Notes: a model not told the origin generated them from the sequence alone. A stretch of 64,000 nt of DNA from Hydrocarboniphaga sp. (GCF_028291725.1 NZ_JAQGNT010000043.1:108481-172480), one strand, 5' to 3'. Counted from the stretch's first letter, positions 41,371 to 50,877 are shown. Numbers and translations: made by a program.

Positions 41371-43548
41371 TCATTGATCTGCCCATTCCGGTAGGCCCGG
41401 CATTTTTCGAAGGTCCACCGGAATGCCGGACTGACGCGGCATGCGGTTGATGGTCTGCAGATCGTCGTCGAGCGATACGAGGCGGCTGGTATGCCCGCCC
41501 AGCCTGCCGAAAGGATCGGCCGCCGGATCGAGCGCACCCCAGCAGTGAGCCATCGACACCACGCCCGGACGCATCGTCGAGTCAGAACGCACATAGCCGA
41601 CGATTTGGCCACGGTCGCCGATAATCTCGACGGCATCACCCTCGCCGAGATCTTCACGCGACATGTCCTCTGGATTCACATAAAGGTAGTTGGGCACCTT
41701 GCGGCCAAGATTGCGTTCGTTCAGACGAAACATGCCATTGAAGCTTTCTACCAGGCGTCGCGAACTGAGCCGATAGGACTTGGCCGACTGTGCAGCGACG
41801 GCCAGGCAATCGCTGATTTCACCTGCAACATCTGCCGGACACAGGTCCAGCCGCGCCGTATCTTCGGCGGCCGGCGGCTCCAGGATCATGGTTGGAAGCT
41901 TGGGCTCGAAACCACGCGGATGCGTCTTCAGCTCGTCGAGCGATACGGGCGTCTGCTGGCACAGCCAGGCCAGCAGTCCCTCGCGCGAGGGCGGCGTCTG
42001 CTCGTCAAGCTTGATGCCGCCGGGTATCGCGGAATAGTCCATTCCGAAGATCGCGTTCTTGAAAGTCAGTTGTACTCCGAGCCGCTTGGCCAGGCCCCAG
42101 AAGAAGTAACTCTCCTCCATGACGCCTTCGGGCGCGGACAGGATCGCCGGCGTGTACTGGGCAAAGGGCTTGAAGAACACCATGTCATTGAAGGCGGTGA
42201 GGTCGGATTTCTCGAACGGCAGCGGCGGCGGAACCACGTAGTGCGCAAGCTTGGCTGTTTCGGTCATGCGCGGGTCCAGTACGACCAGCAACTCCAGGCT
42301 CTTTAAGGCTGCAAGCGTGCGCTCGGGATCGCCCAAGGCCATGACCGGATTGCCACCGAAGACAATAAGCGCCCTGATCTGATCCGGACCGCTTTCGAGG
42401 ATTTCGCTGGGCAGGATCGATGTAGGGAATTCACCGTAGATCTGGCCATACTGCCCGTTGCGGCTGCGTGGTCCCGACTCCCAGCAACGCATCGGCGGAA
42501 TAACCATCTCGCGCGGCAGCTTGGGTACAAATATCCCCGGATTCGGGACGACGTCGCCTGCTCGCAGGTAGCCACCACGCAGGGCGTTGAGTGTCTCGCA
42601 GAGGTGTTCAGCCAAATTGGAAAAATCCGACATACAGACGCCGGTACCGCAGCCGGCGGATGGTCTGCGGGCACGTCCGTACATTTCCGCCGCTGCCACC
42701 AGCTGCTCCTCCGGAATGCGGGCACGAGCCGCGACCAAGGCCGGGGTGAAATCGCGCACGGCAGCGCGCAGTTCGTCGAGATGGCTGACGTAGCGATTGC
42801 AGAAACTCTGATCTTCATAGCCCCGCTCGATCATGAGATTGATCAGGCAGGCAAAGATAGCGGCGTCGTGCCCAGGCAACGGCTGAATGAATAGATCGGC
42901 AAAGCGTGCCGTCTCCGTTCGCCGCGGATCGATGACGATGAACCGGGTACCGCGCGCCTTGGCGGCGCGGATGTGCGCCGCCTGGTTGCTGTTGGGAACC
43001 GGCGTGAAGGGGTAAGCCTCGTGGGAAACGATCGTGTTGTTGCCCGCCAGCAGCACCACATCGGTGTCCTCAAGCGCAGGACGGCCGCTCGCAAATATGC
43101 CCATGCGTTGCATGGTCACCCACTTGGATGACTGATCGATGGTCATCGTCGAAAACACATTCGGTGAGCCCATCGCCGAGACGAAGCTCTTGGCCGTGGG
43201 CCGCGCGATGGGATCCATATACGAGCCGGTTCCAAAAAAAAGACCCAGCGCGCGTGGACCATGTCGATCGAGTATCCCGCGCAAGCGCTCCGCGAGCGTG
43301 TCGAGCATGGCTTCCTTGGCGGCCGGTTCGAAACTGCCGTCGCCGTTGCGCTGCAAGCACTGTGTCAGGCGATTCTCCTGACCGTTGTGCAGATCGGCAT
43401 TCATGTGCCCCTTGATGCACAGGTAGCCCGCAGATATCGCATGCTCGCGCTCCGGAGCAACGCTCAGGATGCGGTTATCCTCCACCTCTACCTTCATTCC
43501 GCAGTTCGCGGCGCAATTGCGGCAATAGGACAGATGCGTAGTGCTCAT
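41371..43548 (-). CDS. Molybdopterin oxidoreductase (DMSO-reductase superfamily)
   Basis: 725 residues. An N-terminal [4Fe-4S] motif has Cys9, Cys12, Cys16 and Cys44 (YCRNCAANC, YLCIKGH). Molybdopterin-binding segments follow (FFGTGSYMDP, VVLLAGNNTIVSHE, FIVIDPRRTETARFAD, IVFGGNPVMALGDP), and the C-terminal dinucleotide-binding domain has LYVNPEDMSREDLGEGDAVE. No Tat signal is seen, so it is probably cytoplasmic. Members include formate dehydrogenases and hydroxylating enzymes; the exact substrate is not assignable. It sits after an SDR and a ruined acyl-CoA ligase, on the same strand. Confidence 0.9.
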   Translation of the reverse strand: MSTTHLSYCRNCAANCGMKVEVEDNRILSVAPEREHAISAGYLCIKGHMNADLHNGQENRLTQCLQRNGDGSFEPAAKEAMLDTLAERLRGILDRHGPRALGLFFGTGSYMDPIARPTAKSFVSAMGSPNVFSTMTIDQSSKWVTMQRMGIFASGRPALEDTDVVLLAGNNTIVSHEAYPFTPVPNSNQAAHIRAAKARGTRFIVIDPRRTETARFADLFIQPLPGHDAAIFACLINLMIERGYEDQSFCNRYVSHLDELRAAVRDFTPALVAARARIPEEQLVAAAEMYGRARRPSAGCGTGVCMSDFSNLAEHLCETLNALRGGYLRAGDVVPNPGIFVPKLPREMVIPPMRCWESGPRSRNGQYGQIYGEFPTSILPSEILESGPDQIRALIVFGGNPVMALGDPERTLAALKSLELLVVLDPRMTETAKLAHYVVPPPLPFEKSDLTAFNDMVFFKPFAQYTPAILSAPEGVMEESYFFWGLAKRLGVQLTFKNAIFGMDYSAIPGGIKLDEQTPPSREGLLAWLCQQTPVSLDELKTHPRGFEPKLPTMILEPPAAEDTARLDLCPADVAGEISDCLAVAAQSAKSYRLSSRRLVESFNGMFRLNERNLGRKVPNYLYVNPEDMSREDLGEGDAVEIIGDRGQIVGYVRSDSTMRPGVVSMAHCWGALDPAADPFGRLGGHTSRLVSLDDDLQTINRMPRQSGIPVDLRKMPGLPEWADQ

Positions 43549-43558
43549 GGGCGACTCC

Positions 43559-44008
43559 TCAACGTGTTATCCGGCACAGGGATCGACGCGCGTGATCAGC
43601 TCTTGAGGTGACATACGCGGGGACCTGCTTCTTGCAAAGCTTGCTGTTGTCCGAGCGCGGCAACTGGGCATCGAAGTCGATGGAACGCGGACATTTCACA
43701 TGCGACAGGCATTCGCGGCCGTGGGCGATCAGCTCGCGCTCCCACTCGAGACCAGCCCGCGACGGATCACGCTGCTGCACCGTCGCCGTAACCACCTCGC
43801 CGAACACCGCAACGTCGGGCGCGACCTCATGCGAGTAGACGTTTACAGCACCGCGTGACGCCCGGCCTTCACAGCGAGTAAGTGGAACACCTGTGCGCAG
43901 TGCTCGGAAGGCCCATCGAGGTCGGCGTAGATCACGACCTTGCCGCTGTCGCGCAGGATGGCGGGACCACTTGTCGGGCTGCGTCCTGGCGAGTTCGGTG
44001 AGATGCAT
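43559..44008 (-). pseudogene. Acyl-CoA ligase remnant: N- and C-terminal ends joined
   Basis: The head MHLTELARTQPDK is followed, in a shifted frame, by AILRDSGKVVIYADLDGPSE, which is a ligase N-terminus. After about 40 residues and another frame change come NVYSHE, DVAVFGE and DPSRAGLEWERELIAHGRE, then SHVKCPRSIDFDAQLPRSDN with SKLCKKQVP. These match the AMP-binding C-terminal domain, including the segment that bears the catalytic Lys. The central roughly 400 residues with the ATP-binding motifs are missing. It starts 6 bp after the SDR stop and 10 bp before the molybdoenzyme start, so it was an operon member. Loss of function is near certain. Confidence 0.88.
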
Positions 44009-44014
44009 GAGAGC

Positions 44015-44821
44015 TCAGATCACGGTGAAGCCGCCGTCGATGATCAGCTCCGTGCCGGTCATGAACTTGGATGCGTCCGAGGCGAGGAAGGCGATCACCG
44101 AGGAGATGTCGTCGACTTCGCCCATGCGGCCCATCGGGAATTGGCGCAGCACCATCTCCAGGCCGGCTTCGTAGGAGGGGATCAGGCCGATCTTTACCGC
44201 GTCGGTGAGGCCGCTGCGACCGAGGTCGGTATTGGTCGGCCCGGGATGCACCGAGTTCACGCGGATGCCGGTCTTCATGCGGGCGAATTCCACCGCCATC
44301 GCCTTGGTCAGCATGCGCACCGCGCCCTTGGAGGCACAGTAGGCCGCGTGCATCGGCCCGGCCACCTGGCCGTAGACCGACGACAGATTGACGATCGACG
44401 AGCCCTTGCTGGTTTTGGCCGATTCCGTCAGTAGAGGCAGCGCGGCCTGGCAGCCGAGCCAGACGCTGTCGACATTGATGCGCTGCACGCGCTGGTAGTC
44501 CTCGAACGAGGTCATCACGAATGGCTTGTTGAGAATGATGCCGGCGTTGTTGATCAGCACATCGAGCCGCCCGCATTCCTTGGCGATGCTCTCGATCACG
44601 CGCTTCCAGTCCGCGGCCTGCGTCACGTCTTGCGCGAACACCAGTGACTTGCCGCTCTGCTCGCGCAGGAGCGCCTGGGTTTCCTCGGCACCCTTCACGT
44701 CGATGTCGGTGCCGACCACCTGCGCACCCAACGCCGAGAGTTCCAGCGCGGTCTGGCGGCCAATGCCCTTGGCGATGCCGGTGATCAGGACGGTCTTGCC
44801 GCTTAAATCGAAGTTCGACAT
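44015..44821 (-). CDS. Short-chain dehydrogenase/reductase (hydroxysteroid/cyclic-alcohol dehydrogenase type)
   Basis: 268 residues: TGIAKGIGRQ cofactor motif, NNAGI, Ser in NLSSVYG, AAYCASKGAV with catalytic Tyr/Lys, and HPGPTNTDL followed by IIDGG at the end. The closest known style is NAD-dependent 3-hydroxysteroid or cyclopentanol dehydrogenases, but that assignment is approximate. It heads the SDR - ligase remnant - molybdoenzyme unit; site C lies 131 bp upstream. Confidence 0.88.
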   Translation of the reverse strand: MSNFDLSGKTVLITGIAKGIGRQTALELSALGAQVVGTDIDVKGAEETQALLREQSGKSLVFAQDVTQAADWKRVIESIAKECGRLDVLINNAGIILNKPFVMTSFEDYQRVQRINVDSVWLGCQAALPLLTESAKTSKGSSIVNLSSVYGQVAGPMHAAYCASKGAVRMLTKAMAVEFARMKTGIRVNSVHPGPTNTDLGRSGLTDAVKIGLIPSYEAGLEMVLRQFPMGRMGEVDDISSVIAFLASDASKFMTGTELIIDGGFTVI

Positions 44822-45168
44822 GGGTGCTCCTCAGGATTCGGGTGTGTTCAGAACGAACCGGCTTCTTTAGGCCGATTGCGCCCGCCGCCGCACTCCATCA
44901 CCGCTTGTCGGCGCTTGGGCCGATTGACCTTATGAGCGGTGGTTCGGGCCGGCAATGACCCGAATCGATAGACCAATTGATCGCTCATGACACCGGTGCC
45001 GGAACATCCAGCTTATGCCACTACCAGCGCATAGCCATATCATCAATCAAAAGTCAATAGATTGGTCAAAAATCAGCAAACTGCAACGGCACCCCCACAC
45101 TATTCCTCTCTAAGTTTCGCTCGGCATTTTTCAATGGCACTCCTCACGATCCACATCGCCAATTATTC
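44822..45168. other. Intergenic region upstream of the 44821 SDR
   Basis: 347 bp. It carries site C and then, from about 45030, an AT-rich stretch that contrasts with the flanking genes. It also marks the border between the acyl-CoA supercluster and the aromatic module. No gene seen. Confidence 0.6.
44953..44981 (-). promoter_or_regulatory. Bipartite operator-like site C
   Basis: CAATG, 17 bp, AATTGAT, with CGAT at spacer positions 9-12 and the CCGG left extension shared with sites A and B. The CAATG end faces the SDR start. It is the last copy in the window. Confidence 0.6.
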
Positions 45169-47205
45169 TTACGTGCGCCATTTGTAGTCGTCTGTTTCAG
45201 CGGCGTAGTTAATGAACCAATCTAGCGATTCAGGATTCATCATCGCGTCTCGACTTGCGGCCTTTTCTGAGGGCCATCCCATGAGGATTTTCCGCACTGG
45301 AATTTCCATCTTTTTTCCAGTGAGGGTGTACGGGACCGCATCAACCGCATAGATCAAATCCGGGACGTGTCGCGGACTGCAGTCTTCACGCAACTTCGAG
45401 GCGATTTGCTTGACCAGATCGGGAGTGAACGCATGATCCGGCTTGAGTCTGACGAACAGCGGCATGAAGAAATGCCCGCCCGGCAGTTCGCAGCACACGA
45501 TCAGGCTATCGGCAATTTGCGGTAGTTGATCAACCGCCCGGTAGATCTCCGCCGTGCCGATGCGCACGCCATGACGGTTGAGTGTCGAGTCCGAACGGCC
45601 GTAGATGTAGCAGCCGCCACGCGCGTTGAGCTTGATGAAATCACCGTGCCGCCAGACCGCTCCGTTCTCATTGCTGAAAATGTCGAAGTAACTCTCGTGA
45701 TAGCGCTTGCCGCCGACATCGTTCCAGAAATAGATCGGCATCGACGGGAATGGCGTAGTCACGACCAGCTCGCCGACTTCATCGATCACTTCATGCCCGC
45801 GATCGTTCCAGGCATGCACATCCATGCCGAGCATGCGAGTCTGGATCTCGCCGGCGTACACCGGCAAGGTCGGCACCGCGCCGACAAAGCCGCTACAAAT
45901 CTCGGTCCCTCCGGATTGCGAAGTCACCCATAAATCCGGCTTCACGGCTCGATAAAACCAGGCAAAGGTTTCCGGCGTGCTGGGCGCTCCGCTAACCAGC
46001 ACGCCCTGCAGCGCCGACAGGTCGAACGTCTCACTGGGCTTGATCTCCGCCTTTTCCATGATCTGCACGAACGTCGGGCTGGCGCCGAAGTGGGTGGCGC
46101 GGGTATCGGCGGCCAGCTTCCACAGAAAGCTGGGGTCCGGATGCATCGGCGAGCCGTCGTACAGCACCACAGCCGAGCCGGTCAGCAAGGCGGCAATCAG
46201 CGCGTTCCACATCATCCAGCCGGTGGTGCTGTAGAACAGCATCACGCTACCGGGCTTGAGGTTCATGTGAAAGTGCAGCAACTTCAGATGCTCGATCAGC
46301 ATGCCCACGTGAGAATGGACGATCGCCTTGGGCAGCCCGGTCGTGCCTGAAGAAAATAGCACCCAGAGCGGATGATCGTGCGCGACACGCTCATAGCGGA
46401 ATTGCTCGCGTGGCACATCGGGATGATCCAGCACTGCCGTCCAGGTCATCAGCCGCGGCAGTTCGGGCGGCGAAACACCGGGCTCCATGCATGGAAGCCA
46501 AATCACGCACTCCAGCGATGGCAGAGCCTCGACGATACGGCATAGCTCGATTTCGCGAGAAAAACTGCGACCGCCAAATCGATAGCCGTCGCAGGCGAAC
46601 AGCACTTTCGGCGCGATCTGGGAAAAGCGCTCGATTACGGTCTTGACACCAAACTCCGGCGCCGCGGACGACCACACGGCTCCGATTGCCGCCGTCGCCA
46701 TCATCGCTATGGCGGTCTCAGGCACGTTCGGCATATAGGAGACGACGCAGTCGCCGGGCTTCACGCCCATCGACCGCAGCTGCGTGGCCACAATGCGGAC
46801 CTGCCGGCCCAACTCGTGCCAGGACATCCGCGCGAGCGGCCTGGTCTCGGTCAGATGCTGAATCGCGATCTCATCTGCGCCAGCTTTCGACTCATGCCGC
46901 AGCAGATGCTCGGCGTAGTTGACGCGCGAGCCTTCGAACCATTTCGCGCCGGGCATCACGCATCGATCGAGAACCTGCCGGTAGGGCGTGTCGGACAATA
47001 CGTCGAAGTAGTCCCACTGCGCTGCCCAGAATTCCTCAGGCGAGCGCACCGACCAGCGCCACAGCGCATCGTAATCCTCGAAATCTTTGCCGCGACAATT
47101 TCTCAACCAGGCCAGATGCTGAGTCAGATTGGAATTGCGCACCCAATCGACATCGGGCGTCCACAGCAACTCGCCTTCGACGACCAATTGGTCTGCCATG
47201 CTCAT
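45169..47205 (-). CDS. Acetoacetyl-CoA synthetase
   Basis: 678 residues, the normal length for AacS, with the distinctive N-terminal domain (LLWTPDVDWVRNSNLTQHL). The ATP-binding P-loop is VLFSSGTTGLPKAIVHSHVG, followed by SQSGGTEICSGFVG, YGRSDSTLNRHGVRIGTAE and the catalytic Lys in LTGKKMEIPV near the C-terminus. Role: ATP-dependent activation of acetoacetate or a related short keto acid to its CoA thioester. Its ATG lies 3 bp after the dioxygenase stop, so it belongs to the monooxygenase-dioxygenase operon. There it may activate a keto-acid product of ring cleavage; that is inference. Confidence 0.92.
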   Translation of the reverse strand: MSMADQLVVEGELLWTPDVDWVRNSNLTQHLAWLRNCRGKDFEDYDALWRWSVRSPEEFWAAQWDYFDVLSDTPYRQVLDRCVMPGAKWFEGSRVNYAEHLLRHESKAGADEIAIQHLTETRPLARMSWHELGRQVRIVATQLRSMGVKPGDCVVSYMPNVPETAIAMMATAAIGAVWSSAAPEFGVKTVIERFSQIAPKVLFACDGYRFGGRSFSREIELCRIVEALPSLECVIWLPCMEPGVSPPELPRLMTWTAVLDHPDVPREQFRYERVAHDHPLWVLFSSGTTGLPKAIVHSHVGMLIEHLKLLHFHMNLKPGSVMLFYSTTGWMMWNALIAALLTGSAVVLYDGSPMHPDPSFLWKLAADTRATHFGASPTFVQIMEKAEIKPSETFDLSALQGVLVSGAPSTPETFAWFYRAVKPDLWVTSQSGGTEICSGFVGAVPTLPVYAGEIQTRMLGMDVHAWNDRGHEVIDEVGELVVTTPFPSMPIYFWNDVGGKRYHESYFDIFSNENGAVWRHGDFIKLNARGGCYIYGRSDSTLNRHGVRIGTAEIYRAVDQLPQIADSLIVCCELPGGHFFMPLFVRLKPDHAFTPDLVKQIASKLREDCSPRHVPDLIYAVDAVPYTLTGKKMEIPVRKILMGWPSEKAASRDAMMNPESLDWFINYAAETDDYKWRT

Positions 47206-47208
47206 CGC

Positions 47209-48375
47209 CTACTTGACCCAGGGCCGCGCCTGCGTCGACATCGCCTTCTTGATCATGCCGAGCGTCTTGCCAGAGAGATTGCCGCTGCGGATCGCCTTGA
47301 CGATCGCGATGATCTGCTTCGGAGTCATCTTCGGCGCCATGTCGGGCACGTCGTCGCCCCAGGCCCATAGACCGCCCATGTCCAGCGGGTGGTAGCCTGT
47401 CTCATAGCCGGCGTCGAACAGGTCACCGTCGGCGTAATGCTCAACCTCCTCGCCTTCCGGATCGAGCCAATAGTCGAAGATTTGACTACCGAGAATGTGG
47501 CGGCCGATTCCCCAGTGATGCTTCCAGCCTTTTGCGGACAGGTACTGCTGGCCTTGGCCAACACTGTCGAGATCGAAGGTTTCGTAGGCGCTATGCATGT
47601 ACTGCGCGGCGACGTTCTGCATCAGCACCAACGAGTGGTGGTCGGTCGGCTCCTTGCCGCGATCCAGGCGGTTGAAACTCAGGGCCGGTGTCCCATCCTC
47701 CAGGCATTGCACGTCGGTCGGTATCAAACCGAAATGCGTCATGTACCAGTCGAGCGACTTGCGGAAATTGGATACCGACAGCACGGCGTGGCCGACGCGT
47801 TCCACCGGCGACGGCTGCAAGACAGGGCGCACTGTGCAGTTGATCCGCGGCTTCTCGAATGGGGTATTGATCGGCGTCAGCGTCGATTGAGTTGGAAAGC
47901 GCTCTACCGGCGTACGGCCCCAGACCGCGTCGGCGATGAATCCGTCCGGATCGTGCAGGCGCACCCGCTGCCCGCCGCCGGGGCCATCGATCGTCTCGAT
48001 CGGCATGCCGGTGGCTCGACTCAGTGCCGTCAAATCCGACTCGCTGTTAAAGCTGAAACCGATCCCGATGTACCCCGATCGCGCTGCTTTTCCTAGCGCT
48101 TTTTTCTGCTGCCGAAAATCGTAAGCCGCGTAGATATACGGCAGCGTGCCAACGCCGCGCATGTAGACCGTATCGGCAGTCTGGGCAGCGAGATGCATGC
48201 CGAAATCGGCCAGGAACTGCTTTTGCTTTTCAAGATCGTTCTTGTTGAACAGGATGTAGGCGACGGCGTCGGCTTTGACGATTGCCTCCATCCGATCGAT
48301 TCTGATCGTGCCGGCGGCCGCGACAGCGGCGGCGGACCGGTGTTCGCTGCCCGGATATTGGATGTCGGATTTCAT
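47209..48375 (-). CDS. Two-domain VOC-family dioxygenase (type I extradiol-like)
   Basis: 388 residues from ATG 48375; the longer frame to 48477 runs into the monooxygenase end. It has two vicinal-oxygen-chelate modules. In the C-terminal one, metal ligands fit GHAVLSVSNFRKSLDWY (His), KHHWGIGRHILGSQIFDYW (His) and EVEHYADGD (Glu), the 2-His-1-Glu set of Fe(II) extradiol dioxygenases. Role: probable ring cleavage of a catechol-like product made by the adjacent flavin monooxygenase, 49 bp upstream. The substrate is unknown. Confidence 0.85.
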   Translation of the reverse strand: MKSDIQYPGSEHRSAAAVAAAGTIRIDRMEAIVKADAVAYILFNKNDLEKQKQFLADFGMHLAAQTADTVYMRGVGTLPYIYAAYDFRQQKKALGKAARSGYIGIGFSFNSESDLTALSRATGMPIETIDGPGGGQRVRLHDPDGFIADAVWGRTPVERFPTQSTLTPINTPFEKPRINCTVRPVLQPSPVERVGHAVLSVSNFRKSLDWYMTHFGLIPTDVQCLEDGTPALSFNRLDRGKEPTDHHSLVLMQNVAAQYMHSAYETFDLDSVGQGQQYLSAKGWKHHWGIGRHILGSQIFDYWLDPEGEEVEHYADGDLFDAGYETGYHPLDMGGLWAWGDDVPDMAPKMTPKQIIAIVKAIRSGNLSGKTLGMIKKAMSTQARPWVK

Positions 48376-48424
48376 AATGGCTCGTGTAGGTTCGATATAC
48401 CGATCGACGTACTGATCTTTGCTT

Positions 48425-50005
48425 TCACGCGGCAGCCTTGAGCGCAGCCAGGGAATCGCGAACGATCTGCTCGGCATTGACCACCTCGCCGTCGTGCAGG
48501 ATCGTCCGGTCAGGACGGATCACCGCACACCAGCCCGCCGGGACCTTCGTCATCAGCGGCTCACCGTCCATCACTTCGTAGAAGATGCCGGTACTGGCAT
48601 TGCTGTCGCCGGCCGCACGCACATTCACGACCTGCCCTCCGCGCTCTTGCCACTGCCTGAGGCTGTCACCGCTCAACTGTGACTGCACATCCGCGCCGAA
48701 GCCGATCAAGGTCATTTTCGATCCGATCAGGTCGTCGCTGCGATGCGAACTGCCTTGCGGATTTTTGACGCGAAACTGCGGCAACATCGCGCCCCGGCGC
48801 AGCTTGCCGACGCCCGCCACGAAGAGACCTTCGCTAAACTCGTTCTTTGGCTTGGGACCGAAATCCTCAAGATACTTCCGCACCGGCGGTACCAGGCGCA
48901 GCAACCGCAGTGCGCCGTGGATGGTCACTGCCTTCAACCGGCTCCGCGGCATGATGACGCCCCCCATCTTCTTGGCGAGGTCGATCATTGCGATCGCATG
49001 CGGGCGCCGTTCCTGATCGTAGGTTTCCAGGATCGAAGCGGCAGCGTGACCGCGCAGCACCCAGGCCAGCTTCCAACTCAGATTCGCGGTATCGCGCAGG
49101 CCGCCGACCAGGCCCTGTCCGGCGAACGGCGGCGTGACGTGCGCGGCATCGCCGATCAGAAACGCACGCCCTTTGCTGTAGCGCTCACACGAGCGAGCCG
49201 CGAAACGATAGACGGCTTTTCGCTCAATGATCATGGCCTTTGTATCGCCCCAGGGCGCGAGCAGCCGACGGATCGACTCGTCCTTCTCCACCTCTTCGCG
49301 GGTTTCGCTGCCATTGAGCATGAACTCCCAGCGGGTTCTGCCGCCCGGCGCCACCATGTGAGGCGTGGGCCGATGCGGATCGCAAATGAACTCGATGTGA
49401 TCGATGTTATTCGGCACGTTGAGCGCATCGACGATCAGCCAGTCTTCGCCGTAGGTCTGCCCGGTAAATTCCTGCCCGATGGCTTTCCTGACCGCGGACC
49501 CGGCACCGTCGGCGCCGATGATGAATTTCGCCGAAACATTCGACAGCTGACCATCGACCGTTTTCAATCGCGCAACAACCTGATCACCCAGGTCCTGGAA
49601 GTCGATCAGTTCGGTACTCGTCACCGCGGTAACGCTTGTTTGCGATTCGGCTCTGTTGCGTAGAGCGCGTTCGAGGTCCGGCTGGAAGAAAGTGACCTGC
49701 CGAGGATGGTCGTCAATCATGCCGCGCGTATTGATCGTGCCGAAATGGCCGAAATAAGGGCTGTGCATGCAGACTTTCTGAATCACGACTTTGTCGAACG
49801 CGTCGTCCGCCAAGCCCACCATCTGCAGGATGCGCAGCGCCTCGTTGTCTAGCGCGATCGCCCGCGGGGCCGTGAATATGGCCGGCGCCCGGTCGATCAC
49901 GAGCGTACGAACACCGTAGCCACCAAGCAGGCATCCCATCGCCGCGCCCACCGGCCCGTAGCCGACGACCAGCACGTCGACCTCAGAAGGAATCAGCTTC
50001 TTCAT
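48425..50005 (-). CDS. FAD-dependent aromatic monooxygenase (MhpA/phenol-hydroxylase-like)
   Basis: 526 residues of the class A flavoprotein hydroxylase type: GYGPVGAAMG (FAD, residues 15-24), the DG motif GADGAGSAVR near 170, and GRAFLIGDAAHVTPPFAGQG (GD motif) near 285. These are followed by a C-terminal thioredoxin-like domain typical of the MhpA/PheA branch. Role: NAD(P)H-dependent hydroxylation of a phenolic ring to a catechol-type product. First gene of the monooxygenase-dioxygenase-synthetase operon. A TetR-type palindrome overlaps its probable promoter (50071-50086). Confidence 0.92.
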   Translation of the reverse strand: MKKLIPSEVDVLVVGYGPVGAAMGCLLGGYGVRTLVIDRAPAIFTAPRAIALDNEALRILQMVGLADDAFDKVVIQKVCMHSPYFGHFGTINTRGMIDDHPRQVTFFQPDLERALRNRAESQTSVTAVTSTELIDFQDLGDQVVARLKTVDGQLSNVSAKFIIGADGAGSAVRKAIGQEFTGQTYGEDWLIVDALNVPNNIDHIEFICDPHRPTPHMVAPGGRTRWEFMLNGSETREEVEKDESIRRLLAPWGDTKAMIIERKAVYRFAARSCERYSKGRAFLIGDAAHVTPPFAGQGLVGGLRDTANLSWKLAWVLRGHAAASILETYDQERRPHAIAMIDLAKKMGGVIMPRSRLKAVTIHGALRLLRLVPPVRKYLEDFGPKPKNEFSEGLFVAGVGKLRRGAMLPQFRVKNPQGSSHRSDDLIGSKMTLIGFGADVQSQLSGDSLRQWQERGGQVVNVRAAGDSNASTGIFYEVMDGEPLMTKVPAGWCAVIRPDRTILHDGEVVNAEQIVRDSLAALKAAA

Positions 50006-50063
50006 GCAAATCCTCGGGCTGGATCAGCGACTCACGGTCGTATATTTGATTGTTATTACACTA

Positions 50064-50092
50064 CTGACACTTTTATCATGATAGAGTTTTAT
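50064..50092 (+). promoter_or_regulatory. Predicted sigma70-type promoter of the SnoaL-like gene
   Basis: CTGACA (50064-50069), a 17-bp spacer, TTTTAT (50087-50092). The palindrome at 50071-50086 fills the spacer. On the minus strand TTGTAG (50100-50095) and GATAAA (50077-50072), also 17 bp apart, could be the monooxygenase promoter. Confidence 0.5.
50071..50086. promoter_or_regulatory. Candidate TetR operator in the divergent promoter
   Basis: TTTTATCATGATAGAG contains the perfect dyad TATCATGATA. It matches 12 of 16 positions of the palindrome upstream of the TetR gene (50925-50940, reverse strand) and overlaps both predicted divergent promoters, the arrangement expected for repression. 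Confidence 0.55.
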
Positions 50093-50208
50093 ATCTACAA
50101 TGACAATGCCCTAATGCCATTGGGCAAGTGACCGGCCGAGCCAAGCTTCGGCGACGCGCACTTGAATACGGTTTTTTGTATCGGAACCACAACAAGAAGG
50201 ATCAAGCC

Positions 50209-50877
50209 ATGAAGAGACTTGCTTTACTGTTTCTGCTTCTGATATCCCCGCAGCTGCTTGCTGCTTCCCAAAAGACAGGTGATGCCGCCGTGACAAACTC
50301 CAAAGCCGAAATCGCAGAGCTGATCAATAGCTGGGGCTTCTACCGCGACCAGGAGGCTTGGGACGATTTGCTCGCCGCATTCACTGACGACGGCTCGATT
50401 TCCCTGAGCTGGTTTGACGGCCCCAACAAGGGCTTTGTCGCTGCATCAAAAAAGCTCGCCGAGCACAAGGACAACACCGTCAAGCACTACATCGGGGTAC
50501 CGATGATCAAGCTCAACGGCGACCGTGCAATCGCCGAAGAAAACGTGACGATCATGGTCCGCGCCAAGACGCCGGTCGGCGAGATCGATACGACGTCCTA
50601 TGCGCGCTTTTATGACTATGTCGTCAAGCAGAACGGAAAATGGAAAATTTTGAAACGAACCGCGATCTATGAGAAAGATCGAGCCGACGCCGTCGACCAC
50701 GCCGCGCTGCCCGATGGCTTTTATAAGGACCTGGGCCAATACCCAGCACAGTTCAAATTCCTCGCTGCGGCGCTCGCAAAGGGAGGCAAATCAATCTCGC
50801 CGACCGCGGTGCTGGATAAGAGCCCCGCAATGCTGACGCTCTACGTCGACGGACAGAAGTGGCTGGCAGGTGACTAA
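50209..50877 (+). CDS. Secreted SnoaL/NTF2-like protein
   Basis: 222 residues from ATG 50209, with AGAAGGA ahead of it. A signal peptide (KRLALLFLLLISPQLLAAS) precedes an NTF2-like cone-fold domain: EIAELINSWGFYRDQEAWDD, FTDDGSISLSWFDG, and SYARFYDYVVKQNGKWKILKR. Such domains act as dehydratases, isomerases or binding proteins; a signal peptide is unusual and places it in the periplasm. It is divergent from the monooxygenase and precedes the TetR gene, so it is probably part of the same pathway. Function not known. Confidence 0.82.
   Translation: MKRLALLFLLLISPQLLAASQKTGDAAVTNSKAEIAELINSWGFYRDQEAWDDLLAAFTDDGSISLSWFDGPNKGFVAASKKLAEHKDNTVKHYIGVPMIKLNGDRAIAEENVTIMVRAKTPVGEIDTTSYARFYDYVVKQNGKWKILKRTAIYEKDRADAVDHAALPDGFYKDLGQYPAQFKFLAAALAKGGKSISPTAVLDKSPAMLTLYVDGQKWLAGD

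Noticed and set aside
43560..43587. CAACG, 16 bp, GATCGAC just upstream of the molybdoenzyme
   Set aside because: One mismatch and a shorter spacer, and it overlaps the end of the ligase remnant; too weak to count.
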